In this document: in pieces, positions 24,372 through 32,935 of the stretch | Position numbering within the stretch: position 1 is the stretch's first letter | Layout of the letters: each line of letters starts with the position of its first letter | Assembly (NCBI GenBank): GCA_036280655.1 | Contig: DASUQI010000020.1 | Span: 1-64,000 of the forward strand | Length of the DNA stretch: 64,000 nucleotides | Direction of reading: 5' to 3' | Source: DASSJM01 sp036280655 | GTDB taxonomy: Bacteria; Actinomycetota; UBA4738; HRBIN12 | Program-made: the position numbers and the translations under genes | The notes under the pieces: generated by a model | The model's database searches: none | Told to the model about the DNA's origin: nothing | The model's input: the letters and a program-made list of their open reading frames with translations, nothing else

Positions 24372-25775
24372 GTGACCCCGAACACGCAGCCGGTCACCGT
24401 GATCGCCGGCCGGTACGCGCTCGAGGAGCAGCTCGGACGGAGCCCCACCGGCATGGTCTGGCGGGCGCACGACACGCTCCTCGGCCGCACCGTCATCGTC
24501 CGCCTCATCCATCCCGAGCTCGCGGACGATGCCGCGTTCGGCCGCGCGCTCACCGAGGCGTCGCAGCGGATCGCCGTGCTCTCGATCCCGGGGTGCGCGC
24601 GCCTGCTCGACTCCGGCGAGGAGGACGGCGTGACGTTCCTCGTCCGCGAGTACGTCAACGGCACCGGCGTCCGCGAGCGGGTCGGCACGGACGGTCCCGC
24701 CCCCGCCGAGGAGGCGCGGCGCGGCATCCGGGAGGTCCTCGATACCCTGGCCGAGATCCACGACCTCGGCATCGAGCATCTCGCGCTCGACGCGGACGAC
24801 GTCATCATCGGGCGCGACGGCGTCGCGCGGCTCACCGACCTCGGGATCGGTTCGGCGATCGCCGACGCCCGCCCGGGGGACGCAGCCGGCCTCCTCGGTG
24901 CGGAACGCCTCGCCCCCGAGCAGGTGCGCGGCGAGCAACCCGACGCGCGCGCCGACCTGTTCGCCGCCGGCGTGGTGCTCTTCGAATGGCTCACGGGCGA
25001 GCGGCCCGAGGGGCGGACGTCGCCCCGACAGGTTCGGTCGGGGGTTCCGCGCGAACTCGACCGGGCGGTCGCCCGAGCGCTCGAGCCCGAGCCGTCCTAT
25101 CGGTACGCGGACGCGCGATCGTTCGCTGACGCGCTCGGGCCGCCGCCCGACGAGGTGGACGTCGTCAGCGTCCCGGAGCCGAGGCGGCGCTCCGGCGTGT
25201 TCGGGTGGCTGGGTGTTCCGCTCGCGATCGCCGGTGGCGTGGCGGCCGCGATCGCGATCGGCGTCCTCCTGCGCGAGCTCGACGTGGTCGGCCCGCCAGC
25301 GTCGCCTCCCCAACCCACGGGGGGTGCCGGGGCGTCGCCGGCCCCGACAGAGATCGTGCGGGCCGCCTCCGTCACCGTGATCGATCCGTTCGGTGACGGC
25401 GACGAGCTCTCGTCGAACGCGCTCCTCGCGAGCGACGGCGATCTCGAGACGGCCTGGCGGTCGGAGAACTACTTCGACGGCGTCCTCGGCAAGCCGGGCG
25501 TGGGCCTCGTGCTCGACCTCGGCCGGACGCACGAAGTGCTCGGGTTCCGGCTCTCGACGCCGCACCCCGGCTACGCGTTCCACCTGGCCGTGGGCGACGA
25601 CCCCGAGGCGCTCATCGACGCGATCGGTCCCTCCGTTACCGCGGCCGAACGCACGCGCGTCGCGCTCGAGGGGTCGGGCCGGTACGTCCTCGTGTGGATC
25701 ACCTCGGTCGTCCCGACGGACGACGGCAACCGCGCCGAGATCGGCGAGGCGGAGGCGGTCGTCGCCGGTGACTGA
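24372..25775 (+). CDS. Membrane pseudokinase with extracellular discoidin-like domain (MviN C-terminal part as a separate gene)
   Basis: A 467-residue protein: kinase-like fold (about 10-260), one membrane helix (LGVPLAIAGGVAAAIAIGVLL, about 277-297), a Pro/Gly/Ala linker, and a C-terminal beta-sandwich (about 325-465). Catalytic residues are gone: the beta-3 VAVK is VIVR, HRD is HLA, the Lys and Asn of the catalytic loop are Asp, and DFG is DLG. M. tuberculosis MviN carries the same pseudokinase, helix and extracellular domain fused after MurJ, where the phosphorylated pseudokinase binds FhaA. Here it is unlinked. A leaderless GTG start is likely. Confidence 0.75.
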   Translation: MTPNTQPVTVIAGRYALEEQLGRSPTGMVWRAHDTLLGRTVIVRLIHPELADDAAFGRALTEASQRIAVLSIPGCARLLDSGEEDGVTFLVREYVNGTGVRERVGTDGPAPAEEARRGIREVLDTLAEIHDLGIEHLALDADDVIIGRDGVARLTDLGIGSAIADARPGDAAGLLGAERLAPEQVRGEQPDARADLFAAGVVLFEWLTGERPEGRTSPRQVRSGVPRELDRAVARALEPEPSYRYADARSFADALGPPPDEVDVVSVPEPRRRSGVFGWLGVPLAIAGGVAAAIAIGVLLRELDVVGPPASPPQPTGGAGASPAPTEIVRAASVTVIDPFGDGDELSSNALLASDGDLETAWRSENYFDGVLGKPGVGLVLDLGRTHEVLGFRLSTPHPGYAFHLAVGDDPEALIDAIGPSVTAAERTRVALEGSGRYVLVWITSVVPTDDGNRAEIGEAEAVVAGD

Positions 25776-26376
25776 CGCGCCACGCGACGAGGATCTCGTC
25801 CGGCGCTTCCTGTCGGGAGACCGCGCCGCGTTCGCGGCGCTCGTCGAGCGGCACGAGCGGCGCGTCTACAACCTCGCCCTTCGGATGACGGGACGGGAGG
25901 AGGACGCGCGCGATGCCACGCAGGACGCGCTCCTCACCGTGCTGAAGAAGCTGTCGTCGTTCCGCGGCGAGGCCGCCTTCACCACCTGGCTACACCGCGT
26001 CACCGTGAACGCCTGCTACGACCTGCTGCGCAAACGCCAGCGCGCCCCGCTGCTCGAACGCGGCGACGACGACCTGCCCGCGATCGAGCCGCCGCCCGCG
26101 GCCGATCACTCGGACACCTCGGACCTGTCGATCGACGTCCAGCGGGCACTCATCGAGGTCCCCGAGGACTTCCGGGTCGTGATGATCCTCCACGACGTCC
26201 AGGACCTGCCTCAGGAGGAGGTGGCGGCGATCCTCGGGATCCCCGTGGGCACGGTGAAGTCGCGACTGCATCGAGGGCGGATCGCGCTCGCGCGGGCGCT
26301 CGGCGTCCGCCCGGCCGGGGCCTCGGGGGAACGCCCCGCCGCCGCCGAACCGTCAGACGGAGCGATGTCGCCGTGA
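25768..26376 (+). CDS. ECF RNA polymerase sigma factor (SigM position)
   Basis: A 202-residue ECF sigma factor. Region 2 (about residues 10-80) includes YNLALRMTGREEDARDATQDALLTV and the melting segment FRGEAAFTTWLHRVTVNACYDLLRK; region 4 (about 125-180) has LPQEEVAAILGIPVGTVKSRLHRGR. It would direct RNA polymerase to a stress regulon. Position after murJ/pseudokinase and before a zinc-finger anti-sigma factor equals M. tuberculosis sigM-rsmA. GTG 25768 lies inside the pseudokinase end (8-bp overlap), and the stop overlaps the anti-sigma start. Confidence 0.85.
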   Translation: MTDAPRDEDLVRRFLSGDRAAFAALVERHERRVYNLALRMTGREEDARDATQDALLTVLKKLSSFRGEAAFTTWLHRVTVNACYDLLRKRQRAPLLERGDDDLPAIEPPPAADHSDTSDLSIDVQRALIEVPEDFRVVMILHDVQDLPQEEVAAILGIPVGTVKSRLHRGRIALARALGVRPAGASGERPAAAEPSDGAMSP

Positions 26377-27161
26377 CCCACCCCGAAGACCTCTTGCCCG
26401 ACTACGTCGACGGCACGCTGGCGGATGCCCAGCGTGCCGTCGTCGACGCGCACCTGCGGGGGTGCGCGACCTGTCGCGAGGAGGTCGAGCTCTCGCGCGC
26501 GGCCGTGGCCGCGATGGGATCGCTGGATGAGGTCCCGGTCCCCTTCGGCGTCACCGGACCGGTGCTCGCGGAGGCCGGCCGCCGGTTCGAGCGCAGGCGC
26601 AAGGTGGCGTGGGAGCGCCTGCAGTGGTCGGCCGGGGTCGCCGCGGCAGCCGCCCTGATCCTCGTCGTCGTCCTGAATCTCGGCGGGGACGAGCAGCCGA
26701 TGACCGTCGCCGAGCAGGCAGGCACCGGCGCGACCGCGGCGGGCGCGGGCGCGGCCGAGGCGGCCGATGCAGAGCGGTTCGCCGCCGGCTTCGAGGGGCT
26801 CGAACGGCAACCGGGCGTGAACTACGATCAGGAGGGCGTCCGGGCCGTGGCGCGGGACACCGTGATGGCCCTGAAGGACGAGGGCACGCCGGCGCCGAAC
26901 GCGGCCCCGGGGACGGAGGCGTCGCTGACGTACGCCGCGCCGGGCCGGGCGATCACGTGTCTCGCCCGCAGCGGCGCGCCGGTGCGCGACCAGCGCGACA
27001 GCCTCTTGCGGCTGATCGAGGCCGAGTTCGACGGGACGCCCGCCTATATCGCGGCATTCCTCGAGAGCCCGGGCGCCGACCAGCCGCCCGACCAGATCGC
27101 GATCTGGGTCGTCTCGACCGACGATTGCAGCTTCTTGAGCGGGGCCACCCAGCCGGTCTGA
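26373..27161 (+). CDS. Membrane anti-sigma factor with zf-HC2 domain
   Basis: A 262-residue protein. The N-terminal zinc-binding anti-sigma domain shows HLRGCATCREEV (Hx3Cx2C, residues about 28-38). A membrane helix (WSAGVAAAAALILVVVLNLG, about 88-107) separates it from an extracytoplasmic domain with AGFEGLERQPGVNYDQEG and a late Cys pair that could sense redox or envelope stress. It probably holds the adjacent sigma factor at the membrane. GTG 26373 overlaps the sigma stop (GTGA), fixing stoichiometry. Confidence 0.8.
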   Translation: MTHPEDLLPDYVDGTLADAQRAVVDAHLRGCATCREEVELSRAAVAAMGSLDEVPVPFGVTGPVLAEAGRRFERRRKVAWERLQWSAGVAAAAALILVVVLNLGGDEQPMTVAEQAGTGATAAGAGAAEAADAERFAAGFEGLERQPGVNYDQEGVRAVARDTVMALKDEGTPAPNAAPGTEASLTYAAPGRAITCLARSGAPVRDQRDSLLRLIEAEFDGTPAYIAAFLESPGADQPPDQIAIWVVSTDDCSFLSGATQPV

Positions 27162-27203
27162 GCCGGTCTCACGCCTCGGCGTGAAGGTTCGAGCGCGCAC
27201 TCG

Positions 27204-27209
27204 TAGAGT
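27204..27209 (+). promoter_or_regulatory. -10 element (TAGAGT) of the merR-menGF unit
   Basis: TAGAGT is 8 nt before GTG 27218 with no ribosome-binding site. Confidence 0.4.
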
Positions 27210-27217
27210 GGACGGTC

Positions 27218-27916
27218 GTGAGGTACCGCGTCGAGCAGCTCGCCGCCGCCTGCGACGTGTCCGTCGACACGGTCCGGTACTACCAGGCGCGCGGCCTCGT
27301 CCCGGCTCCCGACCGCGAGGGCCGGGTCGCCTGGTACGAGGAACGCCACGCCGAACGGATCCGCGAGATCCGCGCCCTGCAGGCCAAGGGCCTGACGCTC
27401 GCGGCGATCGAGCGGGTGCTGGGCGATGGACTTGGCGGACCTGACGCCGATCTCGCCGCGGCGGTCGCGGTCGCGCGGGGCGACGTCGACGCCGCGGAGC
27501 TGCTGTCGCTCGAGGAGTTTGCGACGAGGAGCGGGGTTCCCGCCTCGCTGATCCAGGCGGTTGAACGCGAGGGGATCAAGCTCGGGCGGACGGTCGACGG
27601 CGAGGAGCGCTACACCGCCGCCGACATCGACATGGTCCGCGGGGCGCTGCGGCTGCTCGAGTTCGGCCTGCCGCTCGGCGAGCTGCTCGCGCTCGCGCGC
27701 GACGCGAACGCCGCGATGGTGAGGCTCGCGAAGCGGGCGGTCGAGCTCTTCGACGCGTACGTGCGCAAGCCGATCACCGACACCGCGGGGTCGGAGGAGG
27801 CCGCCGCGGCGCAGCTCGTCCAGGCGTTCGACGCACTGCTGCCCGCGGTCACGAACCTCGTCGCGAACCACTTCCGGCGCGTGCTGCTGACCGAGGCCGA
27901 GGAGCGTCTCGAGTGA
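27218..27916 (+). CDS. MerR family transcriptional regulator
   Basis: A 232-residue regulator. The first 70 residues form the winged-helix MerR domain (QLAAACDVSVDTVRYYQARGLVP, then WYEERHAERIREIRALQAKGLTLAAIERVL). A second, degenerate HTH-like part (LSLEEFATRSGVPASLIQAVEREG) and a long helical C-terminus (about 140-232) replace the usual short coiled coil and metal-binding loop; Cys occurs only at residue 13, so metal sensing is unlikely. It overlaps the menG gene by 4 bp and may control the men genes. Confidence 0.75.
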   Translation: MRYRVEQLAAACDVSVDTVRYYQARGLVPAPDREGRVAWYEERHAERIREIRALQAKGLTLAAIERVLGDGLGGPDADLAAAVAVARGDVDAAELLSLEEFATRSGVPASLIQAVEREGIKLGRTVDGEERYTAADIDMVRGALRLLEFGLPLGELLALARDANAAMVRLAKRAVELFDAYVRKPITDTAGSEEAAAAQLVQAFDALLPAVTNLVANHFRRVLLTEAEERLE

Positions 27917-28596
27917 GCGAGCTCCCGAGCGGCCCGGAAAAGGCCGAGGCCGTCCGCGGGATGTTCGACCGGATCGCGGCGCGCTACGACCTCGTGAACC
28001 GCGTGATGACGCTCGGGATGGACGTCGGGTGGCGGCGGCGTGCGGTGCGGGAGCTCCACCTGTCGGGCGGCGCGCTCGTGGCCGACCTCGCGTGCGGCAC
28101 GGGCGACCTGTGCGCGGAGCTGCGCGCCGGCGGGTACCGCGCGGTCGGGTTCGACTTCTCGCACGGGATGCTCGTGAACGCGACGGTCGAGGTTCCGCTG
28201 GCCGAGGCCGACATCCTCCGCCTGCCGCTCGCCGACGGGGGCGTCGGCGGCGCCACGTGCGGCTTCGCGATGCGGAACGTCACCGACCTCGCCGCCCTGT
28301 TCGCCGAGACGGCTCGTATCGTCCGGCCCGGCGGCCGGATCGCGTTCCTCGAGACCGGCGAGCCCGACGGCAAGGTGCTCCGGGCGGGGCACGCGTTCTA
28401 CTTCCGCCGCGTCGTCCCGCTGATCGGCGGTGCGCTCTCGGACCGGGACGCGTATCGCTACCTCCCCCGCTCGACCGCGTACCTCCCGCCGCCGGCCGAG
28501 CTGCTCGCCGGCTTGGGCGAGGCGGGGTTCGTCGACCTCGAGCGGTTCCCGCTCGGCGCGGGGGCGGCCCAGCTGCTCGTCGGGACGCGGCGATGA
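27913..28596 (+). CDS. menG: Demethylmenaquinone methyltransferase
   Basis: A 227-residue UbiE/MenG methyltransferase, the last step of menaquinone synthesis (C-methylation of demethylmenaquinone with SAM). Diagnostic are FDRIAARYDLVNRVMTLGMDVGWRRRAV at residues about 17-44, motif I VADLACGTGDL, and GFAMRNVTDLAALFAETARIVRPGGR. Length is normal. GTG 27913 overlaps the MerR stop; the isochorismate synthase gene follows 19 bp later, in the same direction. Confidence 0.85.
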   Translation: MSELPSGPEKAEAVRGMFDRIAARYDLVNRVMTLGMDVGWRRRAVRELHLSGGALVADLACGTGDLCAELRAGGYRAVGFDFSHGMLVNATVEVPLAEADILRLPLADGGVGGATCGFAMRNVTDLAALFAETARIVRPGGRIAFLETGEPDGKVLRAGHAFYFRRVVPLIGGALSDRDAYRYLPRSTAYLPPPAELLAGLGEAGFVDLERFPLGAGAAQLLVGTRR

Positions 28597-28615
28597 GTCA
28601 CCCCTCGGGTGCGTC

Positions 28616-29866
28616 GTGAGCCTCACCTCGCGCGCCGAGCGGCTCGGTCCCGCGTTCGACCTGCTCGCCGGGTACCACGCGGGCGGGTTCTTCTTCGAGC
28701 GGCAAGGAGCCGGCATCTCGACCTCCGGCGTCGCCGCGCGGCTTGAGGCCGAGCCGGGCCCCGAACGGATCCTGCGGCTCTCCCGGATGATCGGCGAGAC
28801 CCTCGGCGGGATCGACCGGCATCCCGAGTCGCCCTCGCCGGTGGCCGTCGCGTCGATCCCGTACGACGACGCGCTCCCCGCCGAGGCCGTCGTGCCGGCC
28901 CACACCGCGATCCGGCTCGACCCCGGCGAGACGTGGCAGGTCGACGTCGGGGCCGAGGTGGGAGCGCGGGCGTCGGTCGGACGCGAGCGTTGGGCGGGCC
29001 GAGCGCTCCCGCACGACGCGTTCGAGGAGATCAGCCTGCGCCCGGACCCCGAGCCCGACGAGTACGCGGATGCCGTCGAGCGCGCGACGACCTGGATCGC
29101 GAATGGCGCGCTCCGCAAGGTGGTGCTCGCCCGCACGATGCTCGTCGACGCCGGAAGGGCGCTCGACGCGAAGCAGCTGCTCTGGCGCCTGCGGGCGACG
29201 GACCCGGACTGCTACGCGTTCGCGGCGCCGCAGCCGAGCGAGGCCACCGAAGCCGTTCTCGTCGGCGCGACGCCCGAGCTCCTCGTCCGAAGGCGCGGCC
29301 GAGTCGTGGAGGCGACGCCGCTCGCCGGCTCGTCCCAGCGGTTCGGCGACCTCGATCGCGACCGCGCGTCGGCCGACCGTCTGTTCGCGTCGAGCAAGGA
29401 CCGCGAGGAGCACGCGGTCGTCGTCGAGGACGTCGCCCACGTGCTGCACGCCTTCTGCGACGACCTCGTTCATCCGCACGAACCCGAGCTGCTCGGCACC
29501 GCCAACGTGTGGCACCTGGCGACGCCGTTCCGCGGCCGGCTCCACGATCCCGCCGTGACGTCGCTCGAGCTCGTGAGCGCGCTGCACCCGACGCCGGCCG
29601 TGTGCGGCACACCCAGGGAGGTCGCGCGCGAGGCGCTCGAGGAGCTCGAGCCGATCGAGCGCGGCGGCTACGCCGGTCCGGTCGGCTGGACCGACGCGAC
29701 TGGCGACGGCGAGTGGGCGATCGCGCTCCGGTGCGCCGAGATCACCCGGTCGACCGCTCGGCTGTACGCGGGGGCGGGGATCGTCGCGGACTCAGTCCCC
29801 GAGGCCGAGGTCGATGAGACCGAGCGGAAGTTCCGCGCGCTGCTCGACGCGCTCCGATGGGGATGA
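28616..29866 (+). CDS. menF: Isochorismate synthase
   Basis: A 416-residue chorismate-utilising enzyme (MenF/EntC/PchA family) converting chorismate to isochorismate, the first committed step of menaquinone synthesis. The C-terminal domain shows ALRKVVLARTMLVDA, VGATPELLVRRRGRVVEATPLAGSS, SSKDREEHAVVVEDV, LHPTPAVCGTPREVA and RGGYAGPVGWTDATGDGEWAIALR, including Mg-binding Glu residues. GTG 28616 overlaps nothing but lies 19 bp after menG. Context (MenD, MenB and others next door) supports the menaquinone role over a siderophore role. Confidence 0.85.
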   Translation: MSLTSRAERLGPAFDLLAGYHAGGFFFERQGAGISTSGVAARLEAEPGPERILRLSRMIGETLGGIDRHPESPSPVAVASIPYDDALPAEAVVPAHTAIRLDPGETWQVDVGAEVGARASVGRERWAGRALPHDAFEEISLRPDPEPDEYADAVERATTWIANGALRKVVLARTMLVDAGRALDAKQLLWRLRATDPDCYAFAAPQPSEATEAVLVGATPELLVRRRGRVVEATPLAGSSQRFGDLDRDRASADRLFASSKDREEHAVVVEDVAHVLHAFCDDLVHPHEPELLGTANVWHLATPFRGRLHDPAVTSLELVSALHPTPAVCGTPREVAREALEELEPIERGGYAGPVGWTDATGDGEWAIALRCAEITRSTARLYAGAGIVADSVPEAEVDETERKFRALLDALRWG

Positions 29867-29870
29867 GGGC

Positions 29871-30344
29871 TCAGTCGCCCGCCACGTCGAGCCAGAGCCA
29901 GCCGGGACCGAACCCCGCCCGTTCGTAGAACGGTCGTGACCGTTCGCTCGGCCAGAGCATGACCCCGTCCACCTCCCGCCCGCGCGCGAACCCGATCGCG
30001 CGGTCGAGCAGCTCGCGGCCGAGCCCCGAGTTCCGGTGGCCGGCGTCGACGTACATGTTCGTCACGTAGGCGATGGGACGCTCGGTGAGGGTCCGGCTCG
30101 GGTGCGGGACCTTGACCACGATCTGCAGCCACGCGCAGCCGACGAGGCGGCCGCCCTCGTCGGCGACCCACGCCCGCCACGGCGCGTCGTCCGCGAACGC
30201 ATCGGCCGCGAACGCGCGGAACTCGCTGAGGAACGCCTCGTAGTCGCGCGTCGCCGGCGTGCCGAACTCGATCCGGAACTCCCACCGGAGCCGCGCGAGC
30301 TCGTCGGCGTCCTCGAGCGTCGCTACCCGGATCTTCGGCCTCAC
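29871..30344 (-). CDS. GNAT family N-acetyltransferase
   Basis: A 157-residue GNAT protein. N-terminal strand-helix IRVATLEDADELARLRWEFR, central AYVTNMYVDAGHRNSGLGRELLDRAIGFAR (the Gln/Arg-x-x-Gly-x-Gly acetyl-CoA loop here RNSGLG) and C-terminal SERSRPFYERAGFGPG are typical. Its substrate is unknown. It lies convergent to menF with a 4-bp gap and 12 bp after menD on the same strand, so it is probably the distal gene of the menB-A-D unit. GTG 30344 is used. Confidence 0.75.
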   Translation of the reverse strand: MRPKIRVATLEDADELARLRWEFRIEFGTPATRDYEAFLSEFRAFAADAFADDAPWRAWVADEGGRLVGCAWLQIVVKVPHPSRTLTERPIAYVTNMYVDAGHRNSGLGRELLDRAIGFARGREVDGVMLWPSERSRPFYERAGFGPGWLWLDVAGD

Positions 30345-30356
30345 GTCGACAGGATG

Positions 30357-32045
30357 CTACGAACGGCCGAGCGCGGCCGCGACGGCCTCGTGGACCTCGG
30401 CGTGGCGCCGGAGGTTCTCGTCGCGGTCGCTCGGGACCTCGATCACGTGCACGCCGCCGGCGTCGTGAGCGCGTTCGATCGCCGCGACCACGCCGTCGGC
30501 CCGGCGGATCGTCTCGTGCCCGGCCCCCGCCGCCTCACACAGCGCGCCTAGGTCCAGCCCGTGCGGTGTAGCGAAGAGCTCCTCGAACTCGGGGAGCTCG
30601 CGCTGCGGCAGGAACGAGAAGATCGCGCCGCCGTCGTTGTTCGGCACGACGAAGACCGCGTCGAGGCCGCGACGGGCGCTCCACACGAGCGAGCCGACGT
30701 CGTGGAGCAGCGTGAGGTCGCCGCACAGCGCGGTCGTGCGCGCACCGGTCGCCGCGACGCCGAGTGCGGTGGAGACGAACCCGTCGATCCCGCTCGCGCC
30801 GCGGTTCGCGAGCACCCGGAGCCCGTTCCGCGGCCGCATGTACACATCGAGGTCGCGGACCGGCATGCTCGAGCCGACCACGAGCGTCGAGCCATCGGGC
30901 AGACACCCGGCGACGTCTCGCGCCACGCGGCCCTCGAACGGCTCGTCCCAGGCGTCGATCGTCGCGTCGACCGCGGCACGCGCGTGCTGATCCGCCTCCG
31001 TCCATCCGGTCAGCCATCCATCGTCGTTCCGATCCGAGACGCGGTCGATCGCAACGGTGAGATAGCGAAGAGGCAGGCCGACCCGCCCGGTGGCGGTTCG
31101 GTTCGGGTCCGCGACGAGGTCGTCCGGGTCCACGATCCATAGGCGTGCAGCCCCCGCGACGAACGCGAGACCCGCGCGCGTCGTCGGGGCGGCGCCGATC
31201 TGCAGGATCACATCGGGTACGTGGTCGGCGACGAACCGCTCGTTCGACACGAGGAACTGTCCAGCCGCGAGGGTCCCGGGCACTCTGAGACCGGACGTCG
31301 GCTCGGCGATCACGGGCCACGACAGCCGTTCGGCGAGCCGGAGGAGATCGGGCTCCGACTCGCGGAGGGATCCGGCGACGAGGACCCCGTGGGCAGTCGC
31401 GCGGAACTCCTCGAACAGCTCTGGCCTCTCGGGGGGCATCGCTTCGAGAACGGACTCGGACGCGACGGCCCCGCCCGCCTGCTCGAGCTCGATGCCAGCC
31501 GACGGCGCCAGTGGCTCCCGGAGCGGAACGTTCACGTGGACCGGGCGGGGGGGATGCCGGACGGCCGTCGTCGTGATGAACTCGGCCCGCTGTCGCCACC
31601 CCCACTCGTCCGGATCGTCACCCGGGACCGGCGTCTCGAGATAGGTGCGGACGTACCCTCCGAACAGCTCGGCCTGGTCGATCGTCTGATTCGCGCCGAC
31701 GCCCTGGAGCTCGGGCGGCCGGTCCGCGGTGAGCAGCAACAACGGAGCCCTCGACATCGAGGCCTCCACGACCGCGGGGAACAGCTCGACGGCGGCGGTC
31801 CCGCTCGTCGTGACGACCGCCGCGGCCCTCCCCGTCGACTTCGCGATGCCGAGCGCGAAGAAGGCCGACGCGCGCTCGTCCAGGTGGACGTGGACGGTGA
31901 TGCCCGGGTGACGCGCGAACGCCAGCGCGATCGGCGTGGACCTCGAACCCGGCGAGACGCAGGCGTGTTCCAGCCCCTCGAACGCGAGCTGGTCCACGAA
32001 GGCGGACAGGCACCCGAGCGCGACGTCGCCCTCGGTTTCGCTCAC
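30357..32045 (-). CDS. menD: 2-Succinyl-5-enolpyruvyl-6-hydroxy-3-cyclohexene-1-carboxylate synthase
   Basis: A 562-residue thiamine-diphosphate enzyme that joins 2-oxoglutarate (after decarboxylation) to isochorismate. N-terminal LEHACVSPGSRSTPIALAFARH, then SGTAAVELFPAVVEAS and LLLLTADRPPELQGVGANQTIDQ; C-terminal ThDP site ALCGDLTLLHDVGSL (GDxxxLHD) and VPNNDGGAIFSFLPQ. All are MenD signatures and the length is usual. GTG 32045 overlaps the menA stop. Order menB-menA-menD with 4-bp overlaps indicates one operon. Confidence 0.9.
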   Translation of the reverse strand: MSETEGDVALGCLSAFVDQLAFEGLEHACVSPGSRSTPIALAFARHPGITVHVHLDERASAFFALGIAKSTGRAAAVVTTSGTAAVELFPAVVEASMSRAPLLLLTADRPPELQGVGANQTIDQAELFGGYVRTYLETPVPGDDPDEWGWRQRAEFITTTAVRHPPRPVHVNVPLREPLAPSAGIELEQAGGAVASESVLEAMPPERPELFEEFRATAHGVLVAGSLRESEPDLLRLAERLSWPVIAEPTSGLRVPGTLAAGQFLVSNERFVADHVPDVILQIGAAPTTRAGLAFVAGAARLWIVDPDDLVADPNRTATGRVGLPLRYLTVAIDRVSDRNDDGWLTGWTEADQHARAAVDATIDAWDEPFEGRVARDVAGCLPDGSTLVVGSSMPVRDLDVYMRPRNGLRVLANRGASGIDGFVSTALGVAATGARTTALCGDLTLLHDVGSLVWSARRGLDAVFVVPNNDGGAIFSFLPQRELPEFEELFATPHGLDLGALCEAAGAGHETIRRADGVVAAIERAHDAGGVHVIEVPSDRDENLRRHAEVHEAVAAALGRS

Positions 32046-32935
32046 GGCCGCCCCAGCCACAGGCCGAGCGCGAGGAGCGCGCCGAACGCGAGCTGGAGTC
32101 TCGCCGTGGCGATCAGCACCGGCACGAGCGCCCGCCCCCCCGCCAGACCGACCGCTCGGAGCGGACGAACGGCGAGGGGCAGAGCCGCGAGCGACAGCAG
32201 CGACCACGGCGGCAAACCCGAACCCTCGTCCGCGAGATCGACGAGTGTGCCGACGACCACGGCACCGAACGTCGCGCCGACGCACAGCCGGTAGAGCGCG
32301 CGCGTGCGGCGGTCGCCGAGCCGGACCGCGAGCGTCCGCTTGCCGGCGGGCGCGTCGGTCGGGATGTCGCGCAGGTTGTTCGCGACGAGGATCGCCACGG
32401 CGAGCAGGCCGATCGGGACCGCGGCCCACCACGCGGCGTTCGGGACGCGCTCGACCTGGACGTACGCCGAGCCGGCCGTCGCCATCACGCCGAAGAACGC
32501 GAACACCATGACCTCGCCGAGCCCGAGTTCCGCGTACGGTCTCGGGCCGCCGCTGTAGAGCCAGAGCGCGATCATCGCGAGCGCGCCGATCGGCACGAGC
32601 CACCACGTCGTCGTCGCCGCGAGCGCCAGGCCCGCGACGCCGGCCGCGAACACGAACCCGAGCGACGCGAGCAGCACGGAACGCGGCGACGCGATGCCCG
32701 ACGCCGTCAGCCGCGGCGGCCCGAGCCTCGCCGAGGTGTCGACGCCTCGAACGCCGTCCTGGTAGTCGTTCGCGAGGTTCACGCCGACCTGGAGGCCGAG
32801 CCCAACGAGCAGCGCCGCACCGAGGCGCCATGCGATCACGTGGCCGGCCGCGGCCGTGCCGACGACGACCGGGGTGACGCTCGCCCCCAGGGTTCGCGGC
32901 CGAGCGCCCTGCACCCAGACGCCGAGACGGCTCAC
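32042..32935 (-). CDS. menA: 1,4-Dihydroxy-2-naphthoate polyprenyltransferase
   Basis: A 297-residue UbiA-superfamily integral membrane enzyme (about nine helices) that prenylates DHNA to demethylmenaquinone. The first aspartate motif is NLANDYQDGVRGVDT (about residues 52-66) and the second VANNLRDIPTDAPAGKRTLAVRLGDR (about 180-205), both MenA-type. The N-terminal ARPRTLGASVTPVVVG is typical. Starts at GTG 32935, overlapping the menB stop. Confidence 0.9.
   Translation of the reverse strand: MSRLGVWVQGARPRTLGASVTPVVVGTAAAGHVIAWRLGAALLVGLGLQVGVNLANDYQDGVRGVDTSARLGPPRLTASGIASPRSVLLASLGFVFAAGVAGLALAATTTWWLVPIGALAMIALWLYSGGPRPYAELGLGEVMVFAFFGVMATAGSAYVQVERVPNAAWWAAVPIGLLAVAILVANNLRDIPTDAPAGKRTLAVRLGDRRTRALYRLCVGATFGAVVVGTLVDLADEGSGLPPWSLLSLAALPLAVRPLRAVGLAGGRALVPVLIATARLQLAFGALLALGLWLGRP

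Noticed and set aside
30357..32831. 824-residue MenD frame starting far upstream
   Set aside because: The upstream part overlaps menA and has no MenD similarity; GTG 32045, overlapping the menA stop, is the natural start.
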